From assembly GCA_012729785.1 (NCBI GenBank), contig JAAYCL010000011.1, forward strand, positions 1 through 64,000: a stretch of 64,000 nt of DNA. Direction: 5' to 3'. The notes under the pieces are model-generated. The model made no database searches and was not told the DNA's origin. It worked only from the letters and a program-made list of their open reading frames with translations. Position numbers and translations under genes: made by a program. Every line of letters begins with the position of its first letter. Within the stretch, counting starts at the first letter, position 1. This document shows, piece after piece, positions 1 through 8,586 of the stretch. The DNA comes from Chlamydiota bacterium (GTDB lineage Bacteria > Auribacterota > Tritonobacteria > UBA1439).

Positions 1-214
1 ATCTATGTGAAGCACCTAACTTATCAGTATTCATCACGAATAGATTATGGCCGCCGATTTGTTTACATTCGTCATTTGGCGAACGCGCAATTGTCATTGA
101 TGCACTTCTAGTTACATCGTCAAATAATTTGCAGTCACTACAGCATTTCTCCCGACTTTTAACATACTCCGGGTTTTCTCTCAGAATTTTGGGAGGATTA
201 GATTTTCCATCCAT
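1..214 (-). CDS. Partial cysteine-rich protein overlapping a Panacea gene
   Basis: An open frame of 71 codons starts at the ATG at 214 and runs off the left edge of the window. It overlaps the last 17 bp of the upstream Panacea/DUF4065 gene, so translation is probably coupled; no clear Shine-Dalgarno is seen. The visible part begins MDGKSNPPKILRENPEY and has Cys24, Cys25, Cys28 and Cys50 followed by His56, which could bind zinc. Codon use and base composition match the AT-rich neighbour. I do not recognise the family. Because Panacea proteins are usually paired with a toxin in a two-gene operon, this is the obvious toxin candidate, but that is inference from position only. Confidence 0.55.
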   Translation of the reverse strand, partial: MDGKSNPPKILRENPEYVKSREKCCSDCKLFDDVTRSASMTIARSPNDECKQIGGHNLFVMNTDKLGASHR

Positions 215-764
215 ATTTCTTGGCCAGTTCTAGTCCCCTTGCATGATCCTCCGGAGAAGGCGGATCCTGCGATATGAAGATTAACTCATACGGTATTGAA
301 TCCCTACGAGGAGTAAGCTTGTATGCAGGGTACTTATGACTAATCTTGACCAAATCTCCAGCACTCTTATCCTTAAGTCGATCTATGATACTGTCTATGA
401 AAGCAATCTCTTGTCCACTAAACTTACTTGGGTCTGAATCCCTTAATGGTATAACCCTGTTCTGTTCATGGTTAAAAAACTGACGTGTTATTACCCTTAC
501 AGTTTTGTCCCTTTTCTCCATCTCCATCATTATCGGGACCATCTGTCTCGGCGCGGGTCCCTCGTCTATGGCGAAGTAGTCCGCACCAGTTATAGGCTTA
601 CCGTACATACCGTAGTAAAGCATGTCACAGAAGAAAAGGATCTTGTTCAGCTTGGTAGCCTCAAAATACATATCATCTACCGATTTCTCGGCAATGTAGA
701 TGATAAGCTCTTTCAGCTTGTCGTTATCCTGCTTGAATCTCTTGGGAGCAATTTCTGTTCTCAT
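198..764 (-). CDS. Panacea (DUF4065/SocA-like) domain protein, putative antitoxin
   Basis: About 188 aa. Residues 17-60 carry the DUF4065 signature: an IAEKS stretch, then KLNKILFFCDMLYYG and KPITGADYFAIDEGPAPRQM. This domain is found in SocA proteolytic adaptors, phage GepA proteins and the Panacea antitoxins that neutralise diverse toxins. The start at 764 is preferred because GGAGGG lies 7 nt upstream and the protein then begins MRTEIAPKRF as usual for the family. An in-frame ATG at 899 would add 45 residues without family resemblance, although AAAGGAGG lies inside that stretch. The gene is clearly AT-richer than the chromosome to the right and overlaps the partial gene downstream, consistent with a horizontally acquired toxin-antitoxin pair. 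Confidence 0.8.
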   Translation of the reverse strand: MRTEIAPKRFKQDNDKLKELIIYIAEKSVDDMYFEATKLNKILFFCDMLYYGMYGKPITGADYFAIDEGPAPRQMVPIMMEMEKRDKTVRVITRQFFNHEQNRVIPLRDSDPSKFSGQEIAFIDSIIDRLKDKSAGDLVKISHKYPAYKLTPRRDSIPYELIFISQDPPSPEDHARGLELAKKYGWKI

Positions 765-955
765 TTTCTTGCCCTCCAACGAGTTGCGGCAAATCGTTGA
801 GGTACTTGTCCCTTTTGCTACACTCCTCCTTTGAAAGTTTACGCACGTCGCTCTAATAATGTCAAGAGCCATTTTCAAAAAAGTTTCATTGTTTTTCATA
901 ATGCTACATTCTCCAATATAGGGTTAATCAAGTATAGGCGAAAGAAAAGCGAAAA

Positions 956-1492
956 TCAAGAGTCCGCCTCACCTATGCGCAAAAGGTGAAGTGGGTTAGT
1001 CAAGTATATAATTCCGTTCACTAATTCCGCGGTTCTTTCCTTCACTCTCCGATCGAGTTCGTTGCACGAATCGCGAAGCAACTTCTCGGCGTGTTTGCGC
1101 TCCGATATGTCGCGCGCCATCGCTACCATATAGTCCCCCCCCGGCAGGCTTACAATGGAGGAGCTTACCTCGACGGGGAAGTCTGTGCCGTCTTTCCGCC
1201 TGATCAATCCCTCCCGAATGAAGACGCTCTTCCTTACCCTTCTTTCTCTCTCCTTCTCTTCGTCCCACGGACGTGTAATGGAGGGGTCGATATCGGCTAC
1301 GGACAATGCACGGAACTCGTCACGTGTATAGCCTATTGCCATACAGGCAGCCTCATTTACATAGAGGTACTGGCCCGTATGCAGATCAATGATCGAAAGG
1401 AAATCGCTCGAACGGTCGATAAGCTCATGAAAGAGGATTAAATCCTCTTCCTGATGCCTTGTATTGTTGGAATCCCTTAGCATGCGTAACAT
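956..1492 (-). CDS. Orphan PAS-domain protein, probable fragment of a sensor kinase
   Basis: 178 aa. Residues 19-130 form a PAS/PAC sensor domain (ELIDRSSDFLSIIDLHTGQY, then a PAC-like RRKDGTDFPVEVSSSI and MVAMARDISERK). It is followed by the start of the coiled coil that normally leads to a histidine-kinase domain (LDRRVKERTAEL). Instead of continuing, the protein ends 20 residues later with unrelated sequence, so no HisKA or ATPase domain is present. The ATG at 1492 has only a weak AGG upstream. Most likely a remnant left by recombination in the AT-richer island; a functional stand-alone PAS protein cannot be excluded. Confidence 0.6.
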   Translation of the reverse strand: MLRMLRDSNNTRHQEEDLILFHELIDRSSDFLSIIDLHTGQYLYVNEAACMAIGYTRDEFRALSVADIDPSITRPWDEEKERERRVRKSVFIREGLIRRKDGTDFPVEVSSSIVSLPGGDYMVAMARDISERKHAEKLLRDSCNELDRRVKERTAELVNGIIYLTNPLHLLRIGEADS

Positions 1493-1905
1493 CCTACGCG
1501 TCGGTCAGTAAAGCTGATCGCCTTGCTATGCCGCTGTAGTGTCATCCATGCACCTGGCTGCGATCCCCCTCACGTTCGCTCCCACCTGTGCAGACAGACG
1601 TTGCATCGAGTGATAGGCTTTGAAGACATATCGTCGGGATTCTAGCATAGAGACAACAATACAGGGCAATATAATTGTCAATGAATTAGAGGAGAGGATT
1701 CGCATCGCTTGTGGCCCACGGATAAGGCAGTTCTGATATTGTTTCGGTATATCCCCTGACAGCATGTGTGATTCCGGCTATCTTCCTACCTAATAGATCG
1801 TTGCGATATAGCGAGACATCCTCCGGCTTAGCCAACAAATAGACCTTGCATGTTTTCCCGATATTGGCTATTTTCTCATTTAAGAAATTACGGAGATCTG
1901 GGAAT
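1493..1905. other. Gene-free stretch
   Basis: About 410 bp between the PAS fragment and the AbiEi gene. Short open frames exist (for example 1526-1765, minus strand) but none has a recognisable domain, a good ribosome-binding site or convincing codon use. Probably decayed sequence inside the acquired island. Confidence 0.4.
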
Positions 1906-2997
1906 ATGCCCACAATCCAAGAGATGATCAAGATGCTCCGGACAAGGAAGATCGTTCTGCCACCCTTGTCGTTCGATGTTCTGGAAGCACAGCCTTCCAT
2001 GGGGGCCAATCGCCGCATAGACCTGATGATCAAGGCGTCGTGGCGGAGTTCCACGGCACGATTCGCTGTTGAATGCAGGAGTGTCTCGACCCCCAAGGTG
2101 TTTCAGGATGGACTCAATCTGCTGAAAACGAAACCCATGCCAACGGGTCGCCTCCCCATGCTTATCCTCCCCTATCTCAATGAAAGGCAATTGCAGACGC
2201 TGGAACAGGAGGGGATCAGCGGCATCGATCTGTGCGGCAACGGCGTCGTTGTCGCGCCTGGGATGTTCGCCGTATTCAGAAGCGGAGAGAAGAATCGCTT
2301 CCCCTCCTCGGCTCCGATCAAGAACATCTACCGAAAAAACAGCTCGATGGTCGGAAGGGTCTTCCTCTCGCGTCCGGTCTATGAAACCGTGCAGGACATA
2401 CGCTCCGAGATCAACCGTCGGAACCTTCTGGTGAATTCGTGGAACACATCCCCGATGAGTCTGTCGACGGTATCGAAGGTGCTCAAGACATTGAAGGAGG
2501 ATCTGATCGTCGAACGTGACGGCATCATCCGTCTGCTTCAGGCAGACGAGCTCCTGCGAAGTATCAGCGTCAATTACACCGCTCCCAAGATCACGGATAG
2601 GGTGAAGCTCAATGTGCCCGAGGGGACTGAGATGATCAGGGCTTTACTTGCGAGACAGTCGCAAGAGTTGCGCCTTCCCCTTGTTGCGACGGGCGTATCT
2701 TCGGTCGGGCGATATGCCACTATGCAGCGCGGCGACCTGTTGTCCGTCTATTGCCCATGCGTGGAGATGCTGCTCGAACGATCGCTTGGAAACAAGACCG
2801 ATCGCTTTCCGAACATCGAACTCATTGAAACGGAAGATGAGATGGTGTATTTCGACGCACGTCCGGAGGGTGATTTCCGCTGGGCCTCTCCAGTTCAGGC
2901 ATACGTGGAGCTGATGGCCGGCGACAAGCGAGACCAGGAAACAGCCGGACAGGTCAAATCGTTTATAGCGGCGGAGCTTCAACAGGCCAGGCCATGA
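1906..2997 (+). CDS. AbiEi-like antitoxin/transcriptional regulator, type IV TA
   Basis: 363 aa. A central winged-helix-like segment (about residues 175-215, with PMSLSTVSKVLKTLKEDLIV) follows an N-terminal region typical of AbiEi-type regulators, which bind their own promoter and oppose the AbiEii nucleotidyltransferase without touching it. The start at 1906 is chosen because CGGAGA lies about 9 nt upstream; an in-frame ATG at 1846 has no such site. The stop overlaps the ATG of the next gene (ATGA), a toxin-antitoxin arrangement. GC content is intermediate between the AT-rich left end and the host. Family assignment rests on the wHTH plus the partner gene; the N-terminal domain itself is divergent. 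Confidence 0.65.
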   Translation: MPTIQEMIKMLRTRKIVLPPLSFDVLEAQPSMGANRRIDLMIKASWRSSTARFAVECRSVSTPKVFQDGLNLLKTKPMPTGRLPMLILPYLNERQLQTLEQEGISGIDLCGNGVVVAPGMFAVFRSGEKNRFPSSAPIKNIYRKNSSMVGRVFLSRPVYETVQDIRSEINRRNLLVNSWNTSPMSLSTVSKVLKTLKEDLIVERDGIIRLLQADELLRSISVNYTAPKITDRVKLNVPEGTEMIRALLARQSQELRLPLVATGVSSVGRYATMQRGDLLSVYCPCVEMLLERSLGNKTDRFPNIELIETEDEMVYFDARPEGDFRWASPVQAYVELMAGDKRDQETAGQVKSFIAAELQQARP

Positions 2998-3866
2998 TCA
3001 CGATGCCCGATCTTCAGACCGCATTGCTCGATCTGGTCCACGAGATACGGGACACGGATATCCGGCTCATCATCGGAGGCGGTTTCGGCATCCATCTCAA
3101 GTCCGAGCACGTGCGCCTGTCGGGCGCGCGGACGCTTCTTCGGGAATGGCCCACGCCGCGTTCCACCAATGATCTCGATCTGTTCCTACGCGCGGAACTT
3201 ATCATCCAATCCTCAAGACTCAAGCCTCTGGCTGGTGCCATCGCGCGGTTGGGATATGAGGTCATCCCCGGAGCAGAGAAATACCAGTTTCTGAAACCCG
3301 GGCCAGAAGGCATCGAGGCCGGCAGCATCAAGATCGACATCCTCACGGGGCCGCAAAGTCGTTTCCTGGGCACAAAAGTGAAAACAGACTCCCGCCGCGC
3401 CCGACCCTCTCCATCGGTGGGCATTCATGCCCATCCCCTGGACGAGGTGCCGATGCTGGAGGACGCGCTGCTGTCGGTTGAGATCGCGGGAATATTGAGT
3501 TCCGGCAGGCCCTGGCGTGACCGGATCTTTCTCCCCCATCCCCTCGCCTTCCTGATGATGAAGCTGTTTGCATTCAGGGACCGGATCGACGATGCAGACA
3601 AGGAGTTCGGGCGCTACCATGCCCTGGACATCTACACCATCCTGGCGACCACGACGGAAACAGAGTGGGAACAGGCGCTCGGACTGCGTGATCGCTATGC
3701 GGGTGAACCATGTGTGGTGGAAGCGGGGCTGCTGGTATCGAGGTACTTTTCCGCTCTCGACCTCATGGGCATGATCCGCATGAGAGAAAGCCGCTATTGG
3801 CATCCCGGACTGCAGCTCGATGAATTCATGTCCGCCCTGCGCGAGATATTCTCTGCGGGTTCGTGA
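2994..3866 (+). CDS. AbiEii-like nucleotidyltransferase toxin
   Basis: 290 aa. The nucleotidyltransferase core is visible: Gly28-Gly29-Gly30 in LIIGGGFGIHLK and the metal-binding R56-S-T-N-D60-L-D62 motif (PRSTNDLDLFL), as in AbiEii/MenT-type enzymes that transfer nucleotides to RNA and arrest growth. A further acidic segment, KIDILTG near residue 110, may hold the third carboxylate. It overlaps the upstream AbiEi-like gene by 4 bp, so the two form a type IV toxin-antitoxin or abortive-infection unit. No downstream genes follow before the truncated tRNA at the island border. A housekeeping nucleotidyltransferase role is less likely given the partner. Confidence 0.72.
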   Translation: MITMPDLQTALLDLVHEIRDTDIRLIIGGGFGIHLKSEHVRLSGARTLLREWPTPRSTNDLDLFLRAELIIQSSRLKPLAGAIARLGYEVIPGAEKYQFLKPGPEGIEAGSIKIDILTGPQSRFLGTKVKTDSRRARPSPSVGIHAHPLDEVPMLEDALLSVEIAGILSSGRPWRDRIFLPHPLAFLMMKLFAFRDRIDDADKEFGRYHALDIYTILATTTETEWEQALGLRDRYAGEPCVVEAGLLVSRYFSALDLMGMIRMRESRYWHPGLQLDEFMSALREIFSAGS

Positions 3867-3934
3867 ACAAAGCCGCCCCTCGCGTGGTTGCCCGTTGATT
3901 CCTTTCCTTGGTTCGCCGTGCTTCGGCAAACGCC

Positions 3935-3952
3935 TTGTGACCAAATTGTGAC
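3935..3952 (+). repeat. Two TTGTGAC direct repeats near the tRNA remnant
   Basis: TTGTGAC occurs at 3935-3941 and again at 3946-3952, giving an 11-bp period. Such short direct repeats beside a tRNA attachment site resemble integrase arm-binding sites. No integrase is present in the window, so this is suggestive only. Confidence 0.3.
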
Positions 3953-4074
3953 TAGATCATGGCCACAACATAGCCAAATGCGCCCAAGTTGCTACTCAAC
4001 TAATGTCGCGCATCTGATTGGCGCGCAATATAATATGTTGTATGCCAGGTAGTTATAGAAGGGCCTCTTTAGGC

Positions 4075-4113
4075 TTTCAAGACCGGCGCTTTCGACCGCT
4101 CAGCCACCCCTCC
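4075..4113 (-). tRNA. Truncated tRNA-Ser(UGA), 5' half only
   Basis: Read on the minus strand from 4113: acceptor strand GGAGGGG, TG, a D-arm whose GCT/AGC stem pairs around GAGCGGTCGAA, then anticodon stem CCGGT and loop CTTGAAA with anticodon TGA. Homology stops exactly at the 3' end of the anticodon loop: the expected ACCGG is replaced by GCCTA, and no variable arm, T-arm or 3' acceptor follows. Tyrosine recombinases often cross over in the anticodon loop, so this looks like an attachment-site scar bounding the AT-rich island. The tRNA is not functional as it stands. Confidence 0.75.
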
Positions 4114-4191
4114 GGATGCCCGGCATGATGATACTATGCCCCGGGCGGTGGGGGGAACAGCAATGCGCGGCGGCGGCAGCCGGCGTGTTTC

Positions 4192-4440
4192 CGGGATGAC
4201 GGGATCCACTGCAACGCCGAGATGGGGCACCGGCAGATACGGCGGCACTGCGTTCCGGATGCGGAGGGACAGGAGCTCCCGAGGAAGGCGATCACGGAGC
4301 TGGGGCTCTCTCGGCGCGGGCCTACGACCGGGCGCTCAAGGTCTCCCGCTCCATCGCGGACCTTGAGGGCGCGGAGGCCATCGCCCCCGACCACGTCTCC
4401 GAGGCGATCCAGTACCGCGCCCTCGACCGCCAGCCTGGAT
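4192..4440 (+). pseudogene. comM: Frameshifted C-terminal remnant of comM/yifB
   Basis: Two frames together encode the C-terminal end of the Mg-chelatase-like AAA+ protein ComM (YifB). The first reads [17 protein letters not shown] through to KAITELGL. After an apparent 2-bp insertion in a CTCTC run near 4306-4312 it continues one frame over as [20 protein letters not shown] and [13 protein letters not shown]. The N-terminal ATPase part is absent, and sequence upstream degenerates within about 50 bp. It lies directly beside the tRNA-Ser fragment, so the region is a decayed junction. From 4441 to 4710 nothing else is recognisable. Confidence 0.8.
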
Positions 4441-4710
4441 CGCCAGATCCTCCGAGTCACGTCCCACCCACACACCCACCGGCTGCGGCGTGCAATCGTG
4501 ATGCGCCGTCGAGCGGCTTGTCCACGTCGCAGGTTCTCTACCGTGGCTGCACTTGCGCCGGCGATTTGCGTATGACGGTTCGGTTAGAAGATGGGCGCCT
4601 ACCCTTCATACGATGATGCCTGCATATTGGTTGGTCAGGGATGAGATTCCATGCGTCGACAGGTTGATGCTACCGGCGTCACATCCTTTGACCGGTATAG
4701 GGACATGCTC

Positions 4711-5622
4711 TCATGCCATGTTGTCGCTTTGTGCTCCAGGCATGTCTTGGGCGGATTCTGGCCCCATGCCGACCGGAGGCCTGCGAGATCTTCCCGTGAG
4801 CGAAGCAGGCCCATAGATCATCGTCACCGCAACAGCGATCAGCGCCAGCCACACGAACTGGTAATTCTTGATCTCTCCGGGCAGTCGCAGAAACTCGCCG
4901 GTGAAGTTCATCATGAAGTGCAGCAGGACCGCAGCGAGCGTGCTGCGGCGCGTGTTGTTGTAGACCCATGTCATGACCACGGAGCCCGCCAGGAGGCCCG
5001 GTCCCATGGCGACCCAGAACCCCGTTGACCACAGCGGGAATACGTCTGACATCAACGAGCCGCGCATGAAGAACATCGGCATGTGCCAGATCGCCCAAAT
5101 GACCCCCAGTACGAGGCTGGAGGCCAGCGCACTCCACCTTCTCTGCAGCCGGTCCAGGGCGTATCCGCGCCACCCCATCTCCTCGGGCAGCGGTCCATAG
5201 AGCATCCTTGTGATCGCGAACGGCATGATCGTCAAGGGGTGCGTCACATATCCGACCGCCGTATCGAGCGGAGGGATTTCCCCCTTGATGATCCACGCCA
5301 TCAGAACGGCCAGGGCGCTGTAGACGGGCGCCACCAGCATGATGGTCACGTACCATCCCGGCCGTATTCGCCTGATATTGATCAGCCGGTTCCAGTACTC
5401 CCGCTGTGCCTCCTTGTCGGATGCCAGGCAGGTGAGGAGGATCGCCGAGACCGCCGGCCCAAAGATTCCAACGATACACAGAACGACCCCCGGCCCCGCC
5501 GAGGTGTCCAGCCCCGACGCTGCAACCGGGATCCAGAACAGCCATGACCACCCGAGCGCCAGTGCGAAGTAGGGCCACGGGCTTGTCTTCCAGTCCGCTG
5601 CAATCCGTGTTCTCGGGCACAT
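4711..5622 (-). CDS. CPBP (Abi/CAAX-like) family intramembrane metalloprotease
   Basis: 303 aa with about eight hydrophobic segments. All three family motifs are present: EExxxR in [15 protein letters not shown], the FxxxH-like segment [12 protein letters not shown], and HxxxN in LLHFMMN. CPBP proteins are glutamic-type/metallo intramembrane proteases related to Rce1; bacterial members act in prenyl-protein processing, bacteriocin immunity or stress responses. The start at 5622 ([11 protein letters not shown]) is supported by GGAG 5 nt upstream; an ATG at 5637 is an alternative. It is transcribed alone and divergently from msrAB. Confidence 0.85.
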   Translation of the reverse strand: MCPRTRIAADWKTSPWPYFALALGWSWLFWIPVAASGLDTSAGPGVVLCIVGIFGPAVSAILLTCLASDKEAQREYWNRLINIRRIRPGWYVTIMLVAPVYSALAVLMAWIIKGEIPPLDTAVGYVTHPLTIMPFAITRMLYGPLPEEMGWRGYALDRLQRRWSALASSLVLGVIWAIWHMPMFFMRGSLMSDVFPLWSTGFWVAMGPGLLAGSVVMTWVYNNTRRSTLAAVLLHFMMNFTGEFLRLPGEIKNYQFVWLALIAVAVTMIYGPASLTGRSRRPPVGMGPESAQDMPGAQSDNMA

Positions 5623-5957
5623 CGGCTCTCCGAGCATGCTCGAGCTCCACGACCGGCGCGTGCGTGCGCCCCGCCCCACCAACGGATGATCATAGCACGC
5701 CTGCGCCAACTCGTTGCGGTATATCGCGCCTCTCGGGCGATGGGGGGGGCGACGGCGAGCATCCACCCCCTCCTCTCCCTCCGTGTCCCGAACCGCCTCC
5801 GTGCTGGAACGCGCCCCCTGCCGCCGGACCGGATCCCGATGTGCAGGTTCCCCTTCCGTCGAAATCGATGGAGCGGCGCAGTCACCCCGCTGCAAATGGT
5901 GGTATGCTCTCTATGGAATGCAGCGCCGCCTGTATGTACCGACGGCATGGGGGAGAC
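5623..5957. other. Divergent intergenic region, CPBP / msrAB
   Basis: About 335 bp between divergent genes and so must hold both promoters. A TATGCT near 5915-5920 could be the -10 box for msrAB. Nothing else is recognised. Confidence 0.3.
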
Positions 5958-7019
5958 ATGGTTGCGCCAATCTGCGCCCTCGCCGCGAGCGTCCTGTGTT
6001 GCGCTTCGGGAGCGGCGCATGGAGGGATTCCCGCGATGAAAAAGGCGACATTCGCCGGCGGATGTTTCTGGTGTATGGAGCACCCGTTCAGGGAACTGGA
6101 AGGGGTCGCGGAGGCGGTCTCCGGGTATACGGGCGGGACCGGTACGAACCCGACCTACGGGGATTACGCGTCGAAGGGGCACCTTGAGGCGGTACAGGTC
6201 GTCTACGATCCTTCCAAGGTCCGCTACGCCGACCTGCTCCGCCTTTTCTGGAGGCAGATCGATCCGACGGACGCGGGGGGACAGTTCGCCGACCGGGGTC
6301 CGCAGTACCGGAGCGCCATCTTCTACCACGACGACGAGCAGAAGAAGGAGGCGGAGGCGTCGAAACGCGCGCTGGGGAAGTCGGAAAAATTCTCCGCCCC
6401 GATCGCCACGGAGATCCTTCCGGCGGGACGGTTCTACCGGGCCGAGGAGTATCACCAGGAGTACCGCCAGAAGTGCCCCGTCCGCTACGCGGCCTACCGG
6501 CTCGGCTCCGGGCGGGACCGGTTCATCAAAAAGCACTGGGGCGACGACATTGAAACCGCCGCCTCGCCGACGCCGACGGCGGCACCGGTTCCCGGCGCAG
6601 CCCGCAAGGAAAGATTGACCCCGCTTCAGTACGAGGTCACGCAGCAGTGCGGGACGGAGCCCCCGTTCAAAAACGACTACTGGGACAACCGCCGCGAGGG
6701 GATCTACGTGGACGTGGTCTCCGGGGAGCCGCTGTTCAGCTCCCGCGACAAGTTCGACTCAGGCACCGGCTGGCCTAGCTTCACGAAGCCGATCGGGGAG
6801 GACACCGTCGTGCGGCGGGAGGACCGCGCCCTCGGGATGCGGCGGACGGAGGTGCGGAGCAGGGGCGCCGATTCCCACCTCGGGCACGTCTTCGACGACG
6901 GCCCCGCTCCCACAGGGCTCCGCTACTGCATCAACTCCGCCGCGCTCAAGTTCATCCCGAAGGAGGAGATGGAAAAGGCCGGTTACGGAAAGTACCTGGA
7001 GCTTCTGCGGCGGCGATAG
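5958..7019 (+). CDS. msrAB: Secreted bifunctional methionine sulfoxide reductase MsrA-MsrB
   Basis: 353 aa. A signal peptide ([18 protein letters not shown]) precedes an MsrA domain with the catalytic GCFWC (Cys36) and the usual GHLEAVQV and EYHQEY segments. An MsrB domain follows (about residues 215-350) with CGTEPPF, GTGWPSF, SHLGHVF and the catalytic RYCINSAAL. MsrA reduces the S-epimer and MsrB the R-epimer of oxidised methionine, so the fusion repairs both, here probably in the periplasm. The classical zinc CxxC pairs of MsrB are not seen. Start 5958 has GGGGAG just upstream; an ATG at 5937 lacks one. Confidence 0.93.
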   Translation: MVAPICALAASVLCCASGAAHGGIPAMKKATFAGGCFWCMEHPFRELEGVAEAVSGYTGGTGTNPTYGDYASKGHLEAVQVVYDPSKVRYADLLRLFWRQIDPTDAGGQFADRGPQYRSAIFYHDDEQKKEAEASKRALGKSEKFSAPIATEILPAGRFYRAEEYHQEYRQKCPVRYAAYRLGSGRDRFIKKHWGDDIETAASPTPTAAPVPGAARKERLTPLQYEVTQQCGTEPPFKNDYWDNRREGIYVDVVSGEPLFSSRDKFDSGTGWPSFTKPIGEDTVVRREDRALGMRRTEVRSRGADSHLGHVFDDGPAPTGLRYCINSAALKFIPKEEMEKAGYGKYLELLRRR

Positions 7020-7232
7020 GCGGCCGGTTGCGGGTCTGCTCGATCCGCAGCGGATACATCGTCATCCCCGGTTCGCCGCGTCCCGCGAACGTGCCGCTCC
7101 TTGCGCTTGGCGAACGAGCCGTCCGCGCTTCGCTGCTCTTTTCAGGCCCCCAAAATGCCTGCAAGGCCCTTTTCCAGGGGCGGATATTGCCTGTCCGTCT
7201 CCGCTGCAGCAGGATAACGTGGTCCGCCCCCG

Positions 7233-8180
7233 CTACACGTGATTGCGCAGCATCAGCTCGCGCGGGTGCGGGTGCAGATAGTGCTGCCGGGCGAGGTACG
7301 GCTCCCGGAACTTGCGCACGTAGTGTTGGAGGAGGGTCACGGGGACGACGAGCGGCACCAGCCCGTCGTGGTACTGCGTCACCACCTCGCCCAGCTCCTT
7401 CTTCTCGTCCGCGGAGAGCGCCTTCTTGAAGTAGCCCGCGATATGGTAGAGCACGTTCGTGTTCTGCCGTACCGTCGCCGGCCGTTTCAACGCCTCCAGC
7501 AGGCCGCGTAGATACTCTTCCTGGAGCGCCTTGCGGCCCATCCCCTTCCCCCGCGCCACGAGCGCGCCCAGCTCCGTGAGCGCCTTCGGCCCGTGCGCCA
7601 TCAGGATAAGCTTGTGCCGCGTGTGGAACTCCACGAGCCCCTTCAGCGCGCCGCCGGCGTCGAGGTAGCCGTGCCAGCGGTGCAGCACGAAGACCCGTTC
7701 GATGAAGTTCTCCCGAAGGCCCGGGTCCTGGAGGCGCCCGTCGTCCTCGACGGGCAGGAGGGGGAAGTGCCGCATGAACTCCCTCGCCCAGATGCCGACG
7801 CCGTCCTTCCGGACGCCCGCGTCCCTGTAGACCTTCACGGCGCGCATCCCGGAGCTGGGGGAGTTGATCTTGAAGACGAAGCCGCAGAGGCGTTCCTGCG
7901 CGAGCGCCCTCAGCCGCGCGCCGGCCCATCGCACCATCCGATCGGTGTGGTCGACGCCGGTCTCGCGCGTCACGAGACGGGGCGACGCGGGGTCGCCGAC
8001 CAGGCGCATCGCCTCGCGCGGCACCTGGAGGCCGCATTCCACCTCGGGGCAGACGGGCACCCACTCCACGAACCGCCCCAGCGTGCCGGAGAGGTAGCGG
8101 TCGAGCTGGTGCCCGCCGTCGTAGCGCACGTTGCGCCCCAGCAGGCAGGCGCTTATCCCGAGCCTGATCGTATCGCCCAC
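7233..8180 (-). CDS. DUF523 (TudS-like) - DUF1722 fusion protein
   Basis: 315 aa, GTG start with AAAGGGGG upstream. Residues 1-150 are DUF523, the family of the Fe-S thiouracil desulfurase TudS: GISACLLGRNVRYDGG with Cys12 and CPEVECGL with two more cysteines as likely cluster ligands. Residues about 185-315 are DUF1722, the domain of E. coli YbgA (HKLILMAHGPKAL, NTNVLYHIAGYFK). YbgA-type fusions often sit near photolyase genes, but none is visible here. A role in modified-nucleobase detoxification is inferred from TudS; the DUF1722 role is unknown. Nothing is recognised in 7020-7232 downstream. Confidence 0.88.
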   Translation of the reverse strand: MGDTIRLGISACLLGRNVRYDGGHQLDRYLSGTLGRFVEWVPVCPEVECGLQVPREAMRLVGDPASPRLVTRETGVDHTDRMVRWAGARLRALAQERLCGFVFKINSPSSGMRAVKVYRDAGVRKDGVGIWAREFMRHFPLLPVEDDGRLQDPGLRENFIERVFVLHRWHGYLDAGGALKGLVEFHTRHKLILMAHGPKALTELGALVARGKGMGRKALQEEYLRGLLEALKRPATVRQNTNVLYHIAGYFKKALSADEKKELGEVVTQYHDGLVPLVVPVTLLQHYVRKFREPYLARQHYLHPHPRELMLRNHV

Positions 8181-8487
8181 GCGGCCCCCTTTCGCCGTTT
8201 CGGAATCGACCTACCATAGCGGGATTGCGCCGCAAAGTCGACGATTGAATTGCCGGCCGCGGGGCGCGCCGCGCGCGCGATCTTTCCGTCCGCGCCGGAT
8301 GCGGGCGGGTCGACCGCCGCCCCCGCGGCGAGGCCCGGGTGGCCCTCCCTTCCGATCATCCGTGGCGCGGATCTGCGCTGCCCGGCGGACGGCTTGCGGC
8401 TTCACCGCGCCGGAACGGCGTATCGAGCGGCAATCCTGCCGGGCAACTATGAGCGGGAAAAAGAGCGAATTGACAAGCTCTCGGTTC

Positions 8488-8503
8488 GGCCCCCTAGGGG
8501 GCC
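8488..8503. repeat. Perfect 16-bp palindrome
   Basis: GGCCCCCTAGGGGGCC is a perfect inverted repeat with no loop. There is no T-tract, so it is not a standard terminator. It lies 40 bp left of the IS-end-like repeats and could belong to the same element. Confidence 0.7.
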
Positions 8504-8542
8504 AAGGGAAGATGCACTCTCCACGGAGTGAATCTCAAAACC

Positions 8543-8586
8543 GGACATTTTAACTTTGCTAGAAATAGGACATTTTAGCTTTGCTA
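8543..8586 (+). repeat. Pair of 19-bp direct repeats, IS-end-like
   Basis: GGACATTTTAACTTTGCTA (8543-8561) and GGACATTTTAGCTTTGCTA (8568-8586) differ at one base and are spaced 25 bp apart. Repeated AT-rich blocks of this kind resemble the multiple terminal repeats of IS21-type elements. No transposase or second end is present, so this would be a solo remnant. Confidence 0.5.

Noticed and set aside
1526-1765. 79-codon minus-strand frame
   Set aside because: No ribosome site, no domain and overlapping alternative frames; not supported as a gene.
4030-4113. Intron-split tRNA-Ser
   Set aside because: Group I introns can lie in anticodon loops, but no 3' half with a TTCGAAT T-loop is found within 2 kb to the left, so truncation is simpler.
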